Shown: positions 1 through 10,708, counted from the stretch's first letter. The stretch is DNA of 64,000 nt from Isoetes taiwanensis (GCA_021234155.1 JAJEKV010000144.1:1116001-1180000); one strand, 5' to 3'. A program made the numbers and translations. Notes: generated from the sequence alone by a model not told the origin.

Positions 1-94
1 AGCCAAAAGGGGAAGCATAGGTAACCCCTTAAATCTTCCTCTGTCGGGCATCCTTTGCCGCATTCTTCCTCTGTCAGATCCCCAACAGCGGCCT

Positions 95-367
95 TCAGCA
101 TTGAGTCCTTCGGAATGTAATTCTGGAAAGCAGATTGGTCCGGAAATAGATGAGCAGATTGGAAATGGAAATCTGTAACCAATCTGTTTCCAAGGCTTCC
201 CCATTTTCAATCTGCTTCAGGGCCGATTCTAAGGCTTCTCCATTTCCAATCTGTTTCTCCATCTCTTCTTGCGTTGGGCTCCATCTCGCAGAACAGAGCG
301 GAGTGCATAATAGTAGAATCAAGGCTGCGATTGCTCCGAACATATAACAGCTCTTGGGTGTTACCAT
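95..367 (-). CDS. Possible small secreted protein, 90 aa
   Basis: The open frame extends upstream to 499, but the methionine at 365-367 is the more convincing start because a classical signal peptide follows: a short polar start (MVTPKSC), then a hydrophobic core (residues about 9-21, GAIAALILLLC) and a small-residue cleavage site near CSA/RW. The mature part is short, polar and contains two imperfect copies of a 13-residue unit (KQI-NGEALE), encoded by a ~39-bp direct repeat around 185-265. No family is recognised and no cysteine framework is visible after the signal. It could be a small secreted peptide or chance; no promoter or splice evidence supports it. The antisense frame at 150-347 is a shadow. 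Confidence 0.3.
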   Translation of the reverse strand: MVTPKSCYMFGAIAALILLLCTPLCSARWSPTQEEMEKQIGNGEALESALKQIENGEALETDWLQISISNLLIYFRTNLLSRITFRRTQC

Positions 368-570
368 GGCCAGATCCTGCAAATTTTGCAGATTGTAGAA
401 TGCAATGATGAGCAGATGAGCAGTGCAAGGCCGCTCATGTAAGCGCCCAGAATGCGCGTCGGCCGGCCAGTGATGCGTGCATGTCTGAAAAAATTCCAAA
501 TATCATGTGATAAATTTATAGGCTTTTATTTGATAAATTTGAAACAAGCCACCGAAATCCATGTTGTGCA

Positions 571-626
571 AGATGAAGATATGCCAAAGAGATGGCAAAG
601 ATGAAGATATGCCAAAGAGATGGCAA
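571..626. repeat. 28-bp tandem duplication
   Basis: Two adjacent identical 28-bp units (571-598 and 599-626) beginning agatgaagatatgcc. No coding role is visible. Confidence 0.85.
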
Positions 627-731
627 GGAGGATCCTGTTGCCATGCACTAGCCTAAAGTTTTGAAGCGAAGATTTAATGGAGTTTTGAACCATGGTGGAT
701 TCAGTTTTTTGGCCGAAGCTTCAGAAAAGGA

Positions 732-767
732 TGCTTCATTCTCGACTCGCGAGTCGAGAATGAAGCA
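732..767. repeat. Perfect 36-bp palindrome
   Basis: The 18-bp half TGCTTCATTCTCGACTCG is followed immediately by its exact reverse complement with no spacer. A degraded relative lies about 80 bp downstream (811-845), where CTCGACT and AGTCGAG pair around a 4-base loop. Both are preceded by the same aaaaggatgctt word, so this is a tandemly duplicated palindromic unit. It could be a cruciform-forming site, the centre of a foldback transposon or a protein-binding site. Confidence 0.85.
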
Positions 768-883
768 AATCAAGCGCATGTTTAGGGAAGTATAAAAGGA
801 TGCTTAGGGTGAGCTTCATTCTCGACTACCGAGTCGAGAGTGGAGGCAGTTGTATTGTATGTTTGGTGTTGTATTTAGTCATT

Positions 884-1378
884 AGATTAATTTAATTTAT
901 TATTTAATTAATTATTTAGTTAGTTTAATTAATTATTAATTATACATTAATAATTAATACTTTTGGGGGGGGGGGGATCTTGCCCCACTTTGCCCCTCCC
1001 TCTCCTCCTTTGCCCCTTTGCTCTTCTCTTTCCCCGGCGCCCCCCTCCTTCCCCCCTCCTCTCTCCCCCCGCCCCTTCCCTTCCCCTTCTTCCAACTTAT
1101 CCCTTGCCTCTCCTACCTCTCCCCTGCCTCCTCCCTCTCCCTTGCTCCTTTGCCTCCCTCCCTCAATCCCTCCCTTCCATCTCCCCTTCCTTCCTACCAT
1201 TCTTTCTCCACCGTCTCCTCTTCTTTTCTCGGATTGTTCTTTGTAAATGTTATTGTTGCTCTATTAAGAAAAAATTCTATTCAAGCATTCATTTCAAAAA
1301 AAATAATTTAGTATGAGTCCCATTTTCAGTCCGAGTCTCAAAATTCAAGATTTGTCCCACTTTAATTAAATACGACTT
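884..1378. repeat. Low-complexity A/T, poly-G and polypyrimidine stretch
   Basis: From 884 to 960 the sequence is almost pure A/T built from taatta words. A run of 13 G lies at about 964-976, then C/T-rich sequence continues to about 1215. The remainder up to the LTR holds nothing recognisable. Open frames here (940-1316, both strands) are proline/serine or arginine/glycine-rich shadows of the composition bias. Confidence 0.8.
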
Positions 1379-2878
1379 TTATATTGACCTTCTAAATGGC
1401 CTTCTTGGGGAGCGTGCCTTATTGAAAAAATGGTAAAACCTACCTACATCTACCCCCAATCTATCTACCCTCTCATCCTTTGCCAAGTGGCGTCCCCCCT
1501 GGCATGCCAAGTCGAAACACGAGCCGAGCTTGGCGTGGAAGGAGACCACGTAATCAGAAAACGAGGCAATGGATCTATATTTATACCTTGGCTTTTTTTC
1601 CCATCCCGGCCTGTGGGATATTTCTTCGCAAGAAAAATCAAGAACCCTAAGATTTGCAGGCCAAGAAACGGATTTTTAGTAGCTAGAAACTACCTAATCA
1701 TGACTATATCCTCCCGATTTAACCTGAGTGATCCCAAGAACCCCAAATCTGTGCTAAACGACGGATAATCTGTTGGATCTTGCAAGAATTGGAACAGAAC
1801 AGAGCATTTTCAAAAGGGGGGCAAATCAACTAAGGAAATTTCAAGGGCTCTTGCGCATTTGGGAGATTGTTGATACGAAATACATGTCAGTGCGATCTTC
1901 TGCTTGTGAATTCGACCTTCCTTGCTGCATCAATTTACTCGATTGAGCAGTAAAGCTGACCAAATATTCTGTCCAATCCCGGAAGTATTATTGACTCCTG
2001 AATTGTGAGTTATTTGAAGTTATGTGAGACTCTTGTTATGATTGTCAAGTGAATGAAAATCCGACTTTGGTATAATTCTCTTTTCTCAACTTCCTTTTCA
2101 AGGAAACTTATGCATATCTGCTAAATATCGTTCTAGTTTTTAATTCCATTGAATATTAGAAAAATCCTGCTTAGGCTTCATAGGAATAGTCATCCTGCAT
2201 CCAAAGAAAACTTAAAAATATAAACATTAGTCAAAGCTAAGTTCTAGTTATCTGATAAGAGTCAAAACCTATCTTTTCGCTACAAATCCCTCTAACAAAA
2301 GGTCCAGTCCATCTATTATTATCAAGACCCCAGTAATTCTCTTTTATTTTGTCTCAGGAAAAACAAAACATCGAGATAAATATCTCTGTCATCAAAAAAC
2401 ACAGTCTGTCAGTGGCAAATTACTCTCTGTTCATCCAGCATTCTAAATAAACCCCAAGAAGGTGTTGCACGTTACCTACAAGAGCAATTTGATCAGTCAC
2501 AGTTGTCCCAGATCAAAAATAATATTTCACAAAACATCTGAGAATTTCTGCTCTCTGCCGAGGGTATTGACCAGTTTTTGACTAGGTCAGGCATATATTT
2601 TTCAAGTATCTAGAACAGTCTGACTTCAAAAAAGGTCTTGCACTTTTTTAATACTATTTGTTGGGATCACACTCATACATTTTTCAAGATAAAACCTCCA
2701 ATTATTTGCACTTGGTATTGAAAAGAGGAAACATGGTTTTTTCTTGAAATGGGAAAGCTATACTAACAGGCTTGTGGTGAGAAGTTTTTGCAAAATTTAG
2801 GTTCAGAGTGGTTGCCTGAAGCAACCTGGAGGTCCTAAACCATTCTAGTTGAGGGTTTTGCCAGGATTACCCTCAACA
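1379..2878 (+). repeat. 5' LTR of the left retrotransposon
   Basis: Matches 13361-14842 from ttatattgacc to ccctcaaca. A TATA-like tatatttata sits at 1576-1585, a plausible U3 promoter. The last 33 bp form a hairpin (GTTGAGGG paired with CCCTCAAC). The termini are not the usual TG...CA pair at the left end: the shared block begins six bases before the first TG. The frame at 1430-1768 lies wholly within the LTR and is not regarded as a gene. Confidence 0.88.
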
Positions 2879-2881
2879 TCT

Positions 2882-2900
2882 TGGAGGCTCCTACCGAGAT
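2882..2900 (+). other. Primer binding site
   Basis: Three bases after the LTR the sequence TGGAGGCTCCTACCGAGAT begins. Its reverse complement ends in CCA, as a tRNA 3' end does, and resembles the acceptor/T-arm end of plant tRNA-Gln with two differences from the version I remember. Identification of the tRNA is inference. Confidence 0.65.
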
Positions 2901-2912
2901 CCAACCTGGTTC

Positions 2913-4377
2913 TTGGGAACTATGGCTCCTAGACGAAATGCTGAAACATCCGACCATGCTGAGGTGCAAGACAATACAGAAACACAAGCTACACCTCAAG
3001 GTGTGTCTGTACATCTGAATAAGTCAGTAAATCTCAATGCTAGTATGCCTGCTCAATACTTTGAACTCAATGTCCCCATTCCTGTTCCTACATTTGATTC
3101 TAGCATGAGTGCTAACAACTTTCTTAAGATCTTTGATGAATATTATCAAGAATATGGACACAAGAAAGGGACTAAGTTTGCTGAATTCAAGAAGTGCTTC
3201 AAAAATGATGAAGTAAGGGCTTGGTTGGAGTATGTGATAAGTGATGGTATCAACACATGGGATGAAATTGTCAAAAGGTTCTTATCTAGATTTGGTAAGG
3301 TTTATGACCCTCAAGATCTCATTTTTGAATTACAAACCTTTCATATTAGAAATGGTGAGACTGTTCACCAATATGTGGAAAGATTTCATGTGTACTTAAC
3401 AAAATGCCAAACTAATCAAGTACCTAACCATACCTTACACCTTGTTGCATCTTTCATAAGGGGTTTGACTGGTAGACCAAGAGTACACAGGAATATGCTA
3501 AAGATTTACAAACAGGAGGGATTTGCAACCATCCACAAAGCTTTTAACCTTTTAACAAGGCCATTGAGATTGCTGATGTGCTTTCCTATTTACCAGATGA
3601 TACTCACACCACTAATGATCCTTTCTTCCCAGATTTTGAACAAGAATATATGGGTCTTTGATGCTATACCAAGATATCTTTGTACAAAAAGATAAGAAGA
3701 AACCCAAAGCGGTGAAGAATCGACAAGATCATTTTGCTACTACCAAGGCAGAGATTGATAAAGTTCTTTGAGGCTTTTACTCGAGGTCACCAAGCAACTT
3801 CAAGAATTGAAAGCATCTAGACCTGAAAGAAAAAATTATCCCCCTTGTGCACATTGTATGAGAGAAACTCATTCTTCTGATGTTTGTTGGTACAGGATAT
3901 GCCTCAAGTGCACCATTATGGAAAAGAGTGTCCTATTTGTGCCTTTTGCAAAGCTACAAGACATTATGAAGACAGATGTAGTGTAAAAGAGTATTTTGCA
4001 AGACAAGAGAAAGCCAAAACTGCTGAACCTACTGCTACTGTCAAATACTTGTCTGAAACTAGCTATCCTATCAGATTTATGCAGAATTTGAAGAGCGGGG
4101 AAGAAATAATGTTTATTGCATCTGAGGGGAATGAAAGATGGGGATATCTCAAGAAGAAATAGAAGCTAGTCTTGCTAAAGGTAAACTAAGTGAAAACAAG
4201 CAACCTGCACAAGATGGTAAGCAGCTTGTACCTTCTGTGCCTTGTCAGAAATTCCTGAAAAAAGATAGAGATGGTGATGATTTTGAAGTACTTATGAGAA
4301 ATTCAAAAGTTAGTGTAGATCTGCTCACATTATTAAGGACTAGTAATGGTACCTCACCTTTCTTTGGCATAAATTAG
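2913..4377 (+). pseudogene. gag: gag polyprotein, frameshifted
   Basis: The first 260-aa frame (2913-3695) starts with ATG shortly after the primer site. It contains a Retrotrans_gag-type capsid region: W-EYV...TWDEIVKRFLSRF, then the Q-F-I-NGETVHQYVERFHVY motif and FIRGL. The frame is lost near 3540-3600. Two zinc knuckles of the CX2CX4HX4C type follow in different frames: CAHC...H...C at about 3846-3887 and CAFC...H...C at about 3936-3980, so at least two frameshifts separate capsid and nucleocapsid. A further frame (4138-4377) continues the linker towards pol and ends just before the polypyrimidine tract. Gag normally packages element RNA in cytoplasmic particles; this copy cannot make an intact protein. 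Confidence 0.85.
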
Positions 4378-4384
4378 AACCTTT

Positions 4385-6133
4385 AATTTCTTTTTTTTTT
4401 ATTCTCCCTTTTTTCTAACCCCTTCTCCCTCCTTTGCCTTCCTTCCCCTTCCCTTTTTTTCTTTCTCTTTTTCTTATCACTTTTTTTCCCTTCCTTTTTA
4501 TCTTTCCCCGCTCTTCCCATTTTTCCACTACTCTCTTTCCCTTTCCTTTTCCCCTTCCTCTTCCTTTTCCTTTTCCTTTTTCTTTCCTGTTTCTCATGCA
4601 TTTTTTTTAGTTCTCTTTTGCTTACCTTTTCATGTGCCCTTTTCTTTTTCCCCACCCTCTTCCTCTTGATCACGTGCCCTTTTCCCCATCTCTTTTCCCA
4701 TTTTTCTTCTCTTTTCCTCATGCTCTTTTTGCTTTCCCTTCTCTTTTTCCGCTTCCTTTTTCCTTTCAACTTTCCATTCCCTTTCATACTTTCCCCACCC
4801 TTTTGCTTTGAGATGTTCCTTTTTCCCTTTCCTTTCTCTTTCCCTTCCTTTACATTTTCCCTTTCCGTTCCTTTTCGATTTCATATGCCTCTTTCCATTC
4901 CCTTTTCTCAACCTTTTTTATGTACCCTTTTTCCTTCTTTCCCCATCCTCTTCCCCTTTTTCCCCTTTCCACTTTCTCCTTTCTTGTTTCTTTTTTTTTT
5001 TCCCTTTCCCATACTCTTTTTCCCTTTTTTTTTCTATTTCCTCACCCCTTTCCCTCTTCCCTTTTTTTTCTCGTGGCCCTTTTCTCCTTCATCTTTTCCT
5101 CTTTTCCTATTCCTTGCTCCCTACCCTTTGTCTATTCTACTTTCCCCACCTTTCTCCTCATTTTTCCATCCTTTCCCTCTTCCTTTTTCTCGATGCTCTT
5201 TTTGCTTTTTTTTTTCTTTCTTCACCCTTTCTCTTTTCCTTTTTTTTTCACTTTCCTTTTTTCTTTTTTTTTTTTTCTCGTTCCCTTTTCCCATGTTCTC
5301 TTTTTCCCTTTCCCCCCTCTTTCCTTTTTACTTTTCTTTTTCCCATAGACTTTGCAACCTTTTCTTATTTTCCCTTACCTTTTTCTCCTTTTCTCACCTT
5401 TACTTCTTACCCTTCTCGCGGTGCTCTTTTTCCGTTCCCTTTCCCCCTCGCCTATTCTATTCCTTTTTCTATTTTCTTTTATCTTACCATTTTCCTTTTC
5501 TCCTTCTCTTTCCTTTTTCCACTTACCTTTCTTTTATTCCTTTTCCCTTTCATCGTTTTTCCTTTTCCCTTCCCCCTCTTCCTTTTCCTTTTTCCCTTTT
5601 CCCTTTCATCGCTTTTTCCTTTTCCTTCCCTCTTCCCTTTTCCCCTTTCATCGTTTTTCCTTTTCCCTTCCCCTCTTCCTTTTCCCTTTTCCTTTTTTTT
5701 TCCTTTCATCGTTTTTTCCTTTTCCCTTCCCCTTTTCCTTTTACCTTTTATCGTTTTTCCTTTTCCCTTCCCCTTTTCCTTTTCCCTTTTCCCTTTTCCC
5801 TTTCATCATTTTTCCTTTTCCCTTCCCCTTTTCCGTTTCCCTTTTCCCTTTCATCGTTTTTCCTTTTCCAGTCCCCTTTTCCTTTTCCCTTTTCCGTTTT
5901 CCCTTTTCCCTTTCATCTTTTTCCTTTTTTCCCCTTTTCCTTTTCCTTTTCCTTTTCCTTTCATCCTTTTCCCTTTCCCTTTTCCCTTCAAGATCGTTTT
6001 TTCCTTTTCCTTCCCTTTTAGTTTCCTTTTTTCCCTTTCATCGCTTTTTCCTTTTCCCTTCCCCCCCTTTTCCCTTTTCCCTTTTCCCTTTTCCCTTTTC
6101 CCTTTTCCTTTTCCTTTTTCCTTTTCCCTTTCA
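4385..6133. repeat. 1.75-kb polypyrimidine tract (plus strand)
   Basis: Almost every base on the plus strand is C or T. The second half is a minisatellite built from ccctttt/ccttttc words punctuated by tttcatcg about every 45-60 bp (near 5549, 5605, 5647, 5705, 5801, 5849 and 6037, with variants between). Long frames on both strands (for example 4618-6021 and 4808-6139 plus, 4383-4787 minus) only reflect Phe/Pro/Ser or Lys/Arg/Gly/Glu low-complexity translation and are not genes. The tract sits exactly between gag and pol. Purine/pyrimidine mirror runs of this kind can form triplex DNA (established knowledge). Confidence 0.95.
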
Positions 6134-6283
6134 TATTGAAGCCATAGTCAAGATGAAATTTTAGTTGAAGACACGCACACATCATCTCCACCATTGGTCA
6201 ATCAAATCCTCGACCGTCCGATTTAGGGTGCGGTCCATTACACAACATTATAATATAAGATTGCACCCACTTATAGAAAGAAG

Positions 6284-8764
6284 ATGCTTAACTTGACTCA
6301 AGATGAACATGTTTGTCTCACACAAGAGGAACAAATTGCGTTTACAAATCACATTGAGGAGCAAATGCTAGTACAAGATGAACATGATCCTGGTGCTTTC
6401 ACATGTGCAGCCAACATTGGGAAGAGAGCTTTGTCTAAGGTATTGTTGGATGGGGGATCACCTCTAAATGTTATGCCACATCATGTGATGAAACAATGTG
6501 GCTTAGAGGTAGACAAGAAAGCTCCTATGGTACTGAAATCTTTCTCTAACTCAAGAATTAATCCCATAGGGATTGTAAGTAAAGTACCAATAGATATTGA
6601 AGGAATTGTTGTGGCTGCTAATTTTGTTGTGGTTGCATTTGAAGGAATGGATGAAAAAGCAGACATTTATGATTTACTTCTAGGAAGGAGATGGCTGTCA
6701 ACAGTAGATGCCAGACCTGTTTGGTCAAAAGGGGAATGTACCATAACTGATGGAAGAAAAACAGTTGTTATCTACAACAAGCTTGGGGAGTTTGATTCTT
6801 TTAACTTCATTGAAGAGGATGTGTTGATATCCAATCAACCTGGGGTATATGAAGTTATCATGACCAATATGGGGGTAGACACAAGTCCAATTAAGGTATG
6901 CAATGTACACCAGGAAATAAACTTTGCTTATTTATGGTTTGATGGTGGTGTCTCTAAGAAATTGAGTATAGCTTCTTCTGCTGCCATTCTTAAGGATAGG
7001 TCAAGCAAACTAATGGCAAAAGTTGGCAGAATTCATCAAAATGCTACTTCTAACATGGCTGAATATAAAGCTTTGATAGCAGGACTACAAGAGGCTAAGC
7101 ATTTAGGTGTTACTGACATCATTGTATTTGGAGACTCTCAACTTGTATGCAGGCAGATCTTGGGAGAATATCAAACAAAAAATGAAGAGATGATTATGCT
7201 TAGGGATCAAGCACTAGGGGAACTATCAACATTTGCATCCTGGGAGCTACTTCATGTCACAAGAAAGTTCAATGAAGAGGCTGATACCTTGTGTAAGAGT
7301 GTTTTGCTCGAACATTTGGCAGAAGGTGCTATCAAGGAGGAAGAATTGGAGGAAGAAGAACTCAAACAGCTACATCCTATATTGGTAATCAATGCTAGTA
7401 GTGAAAAACAGGTTAGAGAAATCAAGATAGAAAAGAATGGACAAGAAAGAACTCTTTATGTTGGTGATATGTTTGAGGAAAAAAATGAATGCATGGTAAT
7501 AGATTTCTTCAAAGAATGGAAAGATGTTTTTGCATGGGATTATAATGAGCTGATTGGTGTTGATAAAAACATTTGTGAATTTGAAATAAAGATCAAGGAA
7601 GGTGTCAGCCCTGTGATGCAAAAACTAAGAAGGATTAATGTGGCTTTGCTAGACTTAATTAGAGAGGAGTTACTCAAAATGAAAGATGCAGGTGTGATCA
7701 CTGAAATTTCAAATCCAGAATGGTTATCATGCATTGTGCCTGTTGAAAAAAAGAACAAAACTATCAGAATTTGTATTGATTATAGAGATTTGAACAAGGC
7801 CACTGTTAAGTACTTGCTACCCTCTGCCTTTTTGGAAGAAGTTTTACATCTTTGTTCAAGGTGGAAGGAGACATACTCTTTTTTGGATGGCTTTTCAGGA
7901 TTCAATCAAATTTCTGTTAAGTTAGAAGATCAACCAAAAACAGCTTTCATCACTCCATGGGGAACTTTTGCTATGAAGAGAATGCCTTTTGGTTTGATGA
8001 ATGCTCCAGCAACTTTTCAAATAACAATGGATACTATATTCAAGGATATGCCTCCTGCTTTTAGAGTTTTTCTTGATGATCTCTGTTTGGGATCAGCCTT
8101 GAGAGATCATTTCAATTATCTAACTAAGATATGTGGCATGTGCAGGAAGGGAGGAGTGAGTTTAAACCCTAAGAAATGCGTATTTCTATGCTCCAAGGGA
8201 GGATTGTTAGGGCATGAGATTTCCTCTAAAGGGATTCAAGTGACTGAGAGCATAGTGGAAGCATTAAAAAAGCTTGCATCACCCAAAACTGTTAGGGAAG
8301 TAAAAAGTTTCTTAGGTATGGTAAGCTTTTTAAGAATGTATGTTCCTCACTTCTCTAATACTGTAGCTCCTATATCAGATCTCACCAAGGTAGGCAAATA
8401 TACCAAGCATGAGAGTAAGTTAATCATGGTAGAATGGACTCAGACTTGCCAACTTGCCTTTGACAGTATTATACAAGCCATCTCCAATTCTGCACTTTTA
8501 AAACCTCCTGATGCAACTAAACCTTTTGAAGCTTATATCAGTATAACAAAAAGAGCTGTAGGGTTAGTTTTATTGCAAGAGAAAGGGGTGGTAACTTTTG
8601 CTAGCAAGATTTGGTCTAATACTGAAATGAGGTACCCAAGGCTCGAGAAAAGTGCAGCAGCTCTTATGTTTTTTATTGATAGACAAGGACATCTTATCCA
8701 AAACAGTCATACTCAAGTGTACATGAAGCAAAATCCTTTGTCCTTGTTGTTCTCAAAGAAATAG
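6284..8764 (+). CDS. pol: pol: protease, added RNase H, RT, degenerate native RNase H
   Basis: This is an 826-aa open frame. Residues ~50-140 are a retropepsin-like protease with LLDGGS (D56) in place of the usual DTG/DSG. Residues ~213-345 form a complete RNase H fold of the cellular type with D220 (FDGG), E260 (MAEYKAL), D284 (FGDSQ) and D334 (EEADTL), the full D-E-D-D set. Residues ~460-690 are a Ty3 reverse transcriptase: CIDYRDLNKAT, MPFGLMNAPATFQ and the active-site FLDD (D598, D599). The native RNase H after it (~745-826) lacks the expected TDAS and TDH aspartates (AYISIT and YMKQNPL instead). A stop at 8762-8764 separates it from integrase. In published Tat elements as I remember them, the added RNase H follows the native one; here it precedes RT. 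Confidence 0.88.
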   Translation: MLNLTQDEHVCLTQEEQIAFTNHIEEQMLVQDEHDPGAFTCAANIGKRALSKVLLDGGSPLNVMPHHVMKQCGLEVDKKAPMVLKSFSNSRINPIGIVSKVPIDIEGIVVAANFVVVAFEGMDEKADIYDLLLGRRWLSTVDARPVWSKGECTITDGRKTVVIYNKLGEFDSFNFIEEDVLISNQPGVYEVIMTNMGVDTSPIKVCNVHQEINFAYLWFDGGVSKKLSIASSAAILKDRSSKLMAKVGRIHQNATSNMAEYKALIAGLQEAKHLGVTDIIVFGDSQLVCRQILGEYQTKNEEMIMLRDQALGELSTFASWELLHVTRKFNEEADTLCKSVLLEHLAEGAIKEEELEEEELKQLHPILVINASSEKQVREIKIEKNGQERTLYVGDMFEEKNECMVIDFFKEWKDVFAWDYNELIGVDKNICEFEIKIKEGVSPVMQKLRRINVALLDLIREELLKMKDAGVITEISNPEWLSCIVPVEKKNKTIRICIDYRDLNKATVKYLLPSAFLEEVLHLCSRWKETYSFLDGFSGFNQISVKLEDQPKTAFITPWGTFAMKRMPFGLMNAPATFQITMDTIFKDMPPAFRVFLDDLCLGSALRDHFNYLTKICGMCRKGGVSLNPKKCVFLCSKGGLLGHEISSKGIQVTESIVEALKKLASPKTVREVKSFLGMVSFLRMYVPHFSNTVAPISDLTKVGKYTKHESKLIMVEWTQTCQLAFDSIIQAISNSALLKPPDATKPFEAYISITKRAVGLVLLQEKGVVTFASKIWSNTEMRYPRLEKSAAALMFFIDRQGHLIQNSHTQVYMKQNPLSLLFSKK

Positions 8765-8840
8765 CCTAAGGCTAAGATATGCAGATGGGCTTGTAAGATT
8801 CAAGAATATGATATTGTTGTTAAAGTGATTAATTTGGTAA

Positions 8841-10473
8841 ATGATCCCAGTACATACTAATATTTTGTTTGAGCAGGAAGATGAAGAAGGTTTGACTCAT
8901 GAGGTTCAAGATGATGCAAATGCTAATGTAAACCTTGTGCAGGAGGCAGATTGGCAAGCGAATATAAGAAGATATTTGGAATCAAATGAGATGCCAGAAG
9001 AACTCAACTCCAATCAAAAAAGAAGGTTCAAGGAGAAATGCAATAAGTTCAAGCTAATAGATAATGTGTTATGCAGGTATGACAAAGAGGGTATCATTTT
9101 GAGGTGTGTTGATAAAGAAGAAGCTAAGTTAGTGGTAGAAGTGTGTCATGAAGGAGTATGTGGTGGACATTTTGCTGCAGATACTACAGCAAAAAAAATC
9201 TTGAGGGCTGGTTATTATTGGCCAACTCTCTTCAAGGACTGCTATGAGACAATCAAATGCTGCCATAAATGCCAAATTTTTGGTAGAAGAATTCTTCAAC
9301 CAGCTGCCTTAACTGCCATAACTTCTCCAGGACCCTTCCAAGTCTGGGGACTTGATTTTATAGGACCTGTAGATCCACCTTCTTCTGCACAGCACCAGTA
9401 TATTCTTGTAGCTACTGATTATTTTACAAAATGGGCTGAAGCTATTCCCCTGAGACAAGCAAATGCTTATACTACTGCTAGGTTCATACATGAAAATATC
9501 TGTGCCATATTTGGTATCCCTTTCAAACTTATATCTGATAGAGGCAGCCAGTTCCTGAATGATGTTATAGCCACACTGCTAGCCTGGGGGATTCACTTAT
9601 AACAAAGGGGATATGCCATCTGCGTTCAGGGGGTAGCAAAAAACCCCCTAGTATACTGACTTATGAAAGCTATTTTAACCCCTTTAAGTATATGGTTTAC
9701 CCCAAATAGTGGTTAAAAAACCCCTAGTATGGTACGTATGCCTACGTAAAATGGTAAAAAAAACCCCTCAAGTATAACTCACATGGTTTGTACGCCCAAA
9801 ACATGTGAATCCCCCGGGACTGCTAGCAACTCTCAAAGTAAGACATTCTAAGAGTTCATCTTACTATCCTCAAGGTAATGGTCAGGCAGAATCCACTAAT
9901 AAAGTGCTCAAAACTATCCTCAAAAAGACTATTAGTGTCTCAAAAAAGGATTGGCATTTGAAGTTGAATGATGCTCTGTGGGCTTACAGAACTACAACTA
10001 AAACCTCAACCAAACATACACCTTTTAGTCTAGTTTATGGAGTAGAATCTATCATTCCAGTAGAGCTTGAGCTTCCATCCTTGAGAATGGCTTTGAAATT
10101 AAATTTGGAAATAGGGGAAGCACTTGAAGAAAGGTGTGTATGACTTATGCAACTAGAAGAGCATAGATATGAAGCTGAAAATGCTATACTATTAAAAAAG
10201 GCTAAAGATCTAGCAGCCTTCAAAGCAGCACACAAATTGCAAGGTACCTTGAAAGATGGAGAGCTAGTTCTAAAATGGAATAAGGCAAAGGAAGACTGTG
10301 CAAGCAAATTTGAAGAGCTGTGGGAAGGACCTTTTGAAGTTACAGGACCAGCAGGCCAAGATTCATATTGGCTGAAGTCTATACCAGAAGGGAGAATCTT
10401 ACCAAATCCTATCAACATTTTACATCTTAAGAGGTACTGGCAGCAGCATGTTGCCCTTAGTCTATTTGAATAA
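8841..10473 (+). pseudogene. Integrase, split by a MITE and one stop
   Basis: The N-terminal part (8841-9598) has the HHCC zinc-binding module (CHEG-CGGHFA ... CCHKCQ) and the first two catalytic acidic residues in GLDFIGP and SDRGSQF. The frame is broken at 9584 by a 235-bp insertion and resumes at 9828 in the same phase once one target-site copy and the insert are ignored. It then shows the third catalytic residue in GQAESTNK and a C-terminal part with LWAYRTT and TPF-LVYG. A stop at 10141-10143 interrupts it, and 10147-10473 carries the terminal domain (FEELWEGPFEV ... LHLKRYW). No chromodomain is seen. Integrase normally inserts element cDNA into chromosomes; this copy is inactive. Confidence 0.88.
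9584..9818. mobile_element. 235-bp MITE with 9-bp TSD (Mutator-like)
   Basis: The insert begins CTGGGGGATTCAC and ends GTGAATCCCCCGGG, an inverted pair with one mismatch over 13 bp. It is flanked by the perfect direct repeat ACTGCTAGC (9575-9583 and 9819-9827). A 9-bp duplication is characteristic of Mutator-like elements. The insert has several aaaaacccc(c)tagtat words and no coding capacity. The first part resembles 31915-31992. Confidence 0.85.
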
Positions 10474-10496
10474 ACCTTGTTGTTTAGATGTTAGAG

Positions 10497-10708
10497 TAGG
10501 CAGTGTGTTAGATAAAAGTGTTTTTTTTTTGCAAATGCAATAGGTATTACTCTTAAAGTTCTGATTTATCTTAAGTTAGTTCATTTATAGCAATTGATAA
10601 ATAGAATAGGCAGTGTGTTAGATAAAAGTGTTCCTTGCAAATGCAATAGGTATTATTCCTTAAGTGTTGATTTATCTTAAGTTAGTTCATTTATAGCAAT
10701 TGATAAAT
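10497..10708. repeat. ~105-bp tandem duplication after pol
   Basis: The block beginning taggcagtgtgttagataaa occurs at about 10497 and again at about 10605, ending with the shared word agcaattgataaat. The copies differ by a poly-T run and a few bases. It is non-coding. Confidence 0.85.

Noticed and set aside
4618-6164. Very long open frames (up to 467 aa) on the plus strand and basic frames on the minus strand
   Set aside because: They translate the polypyrimidine tract; composition alone keeps the frames open and no domain is present.
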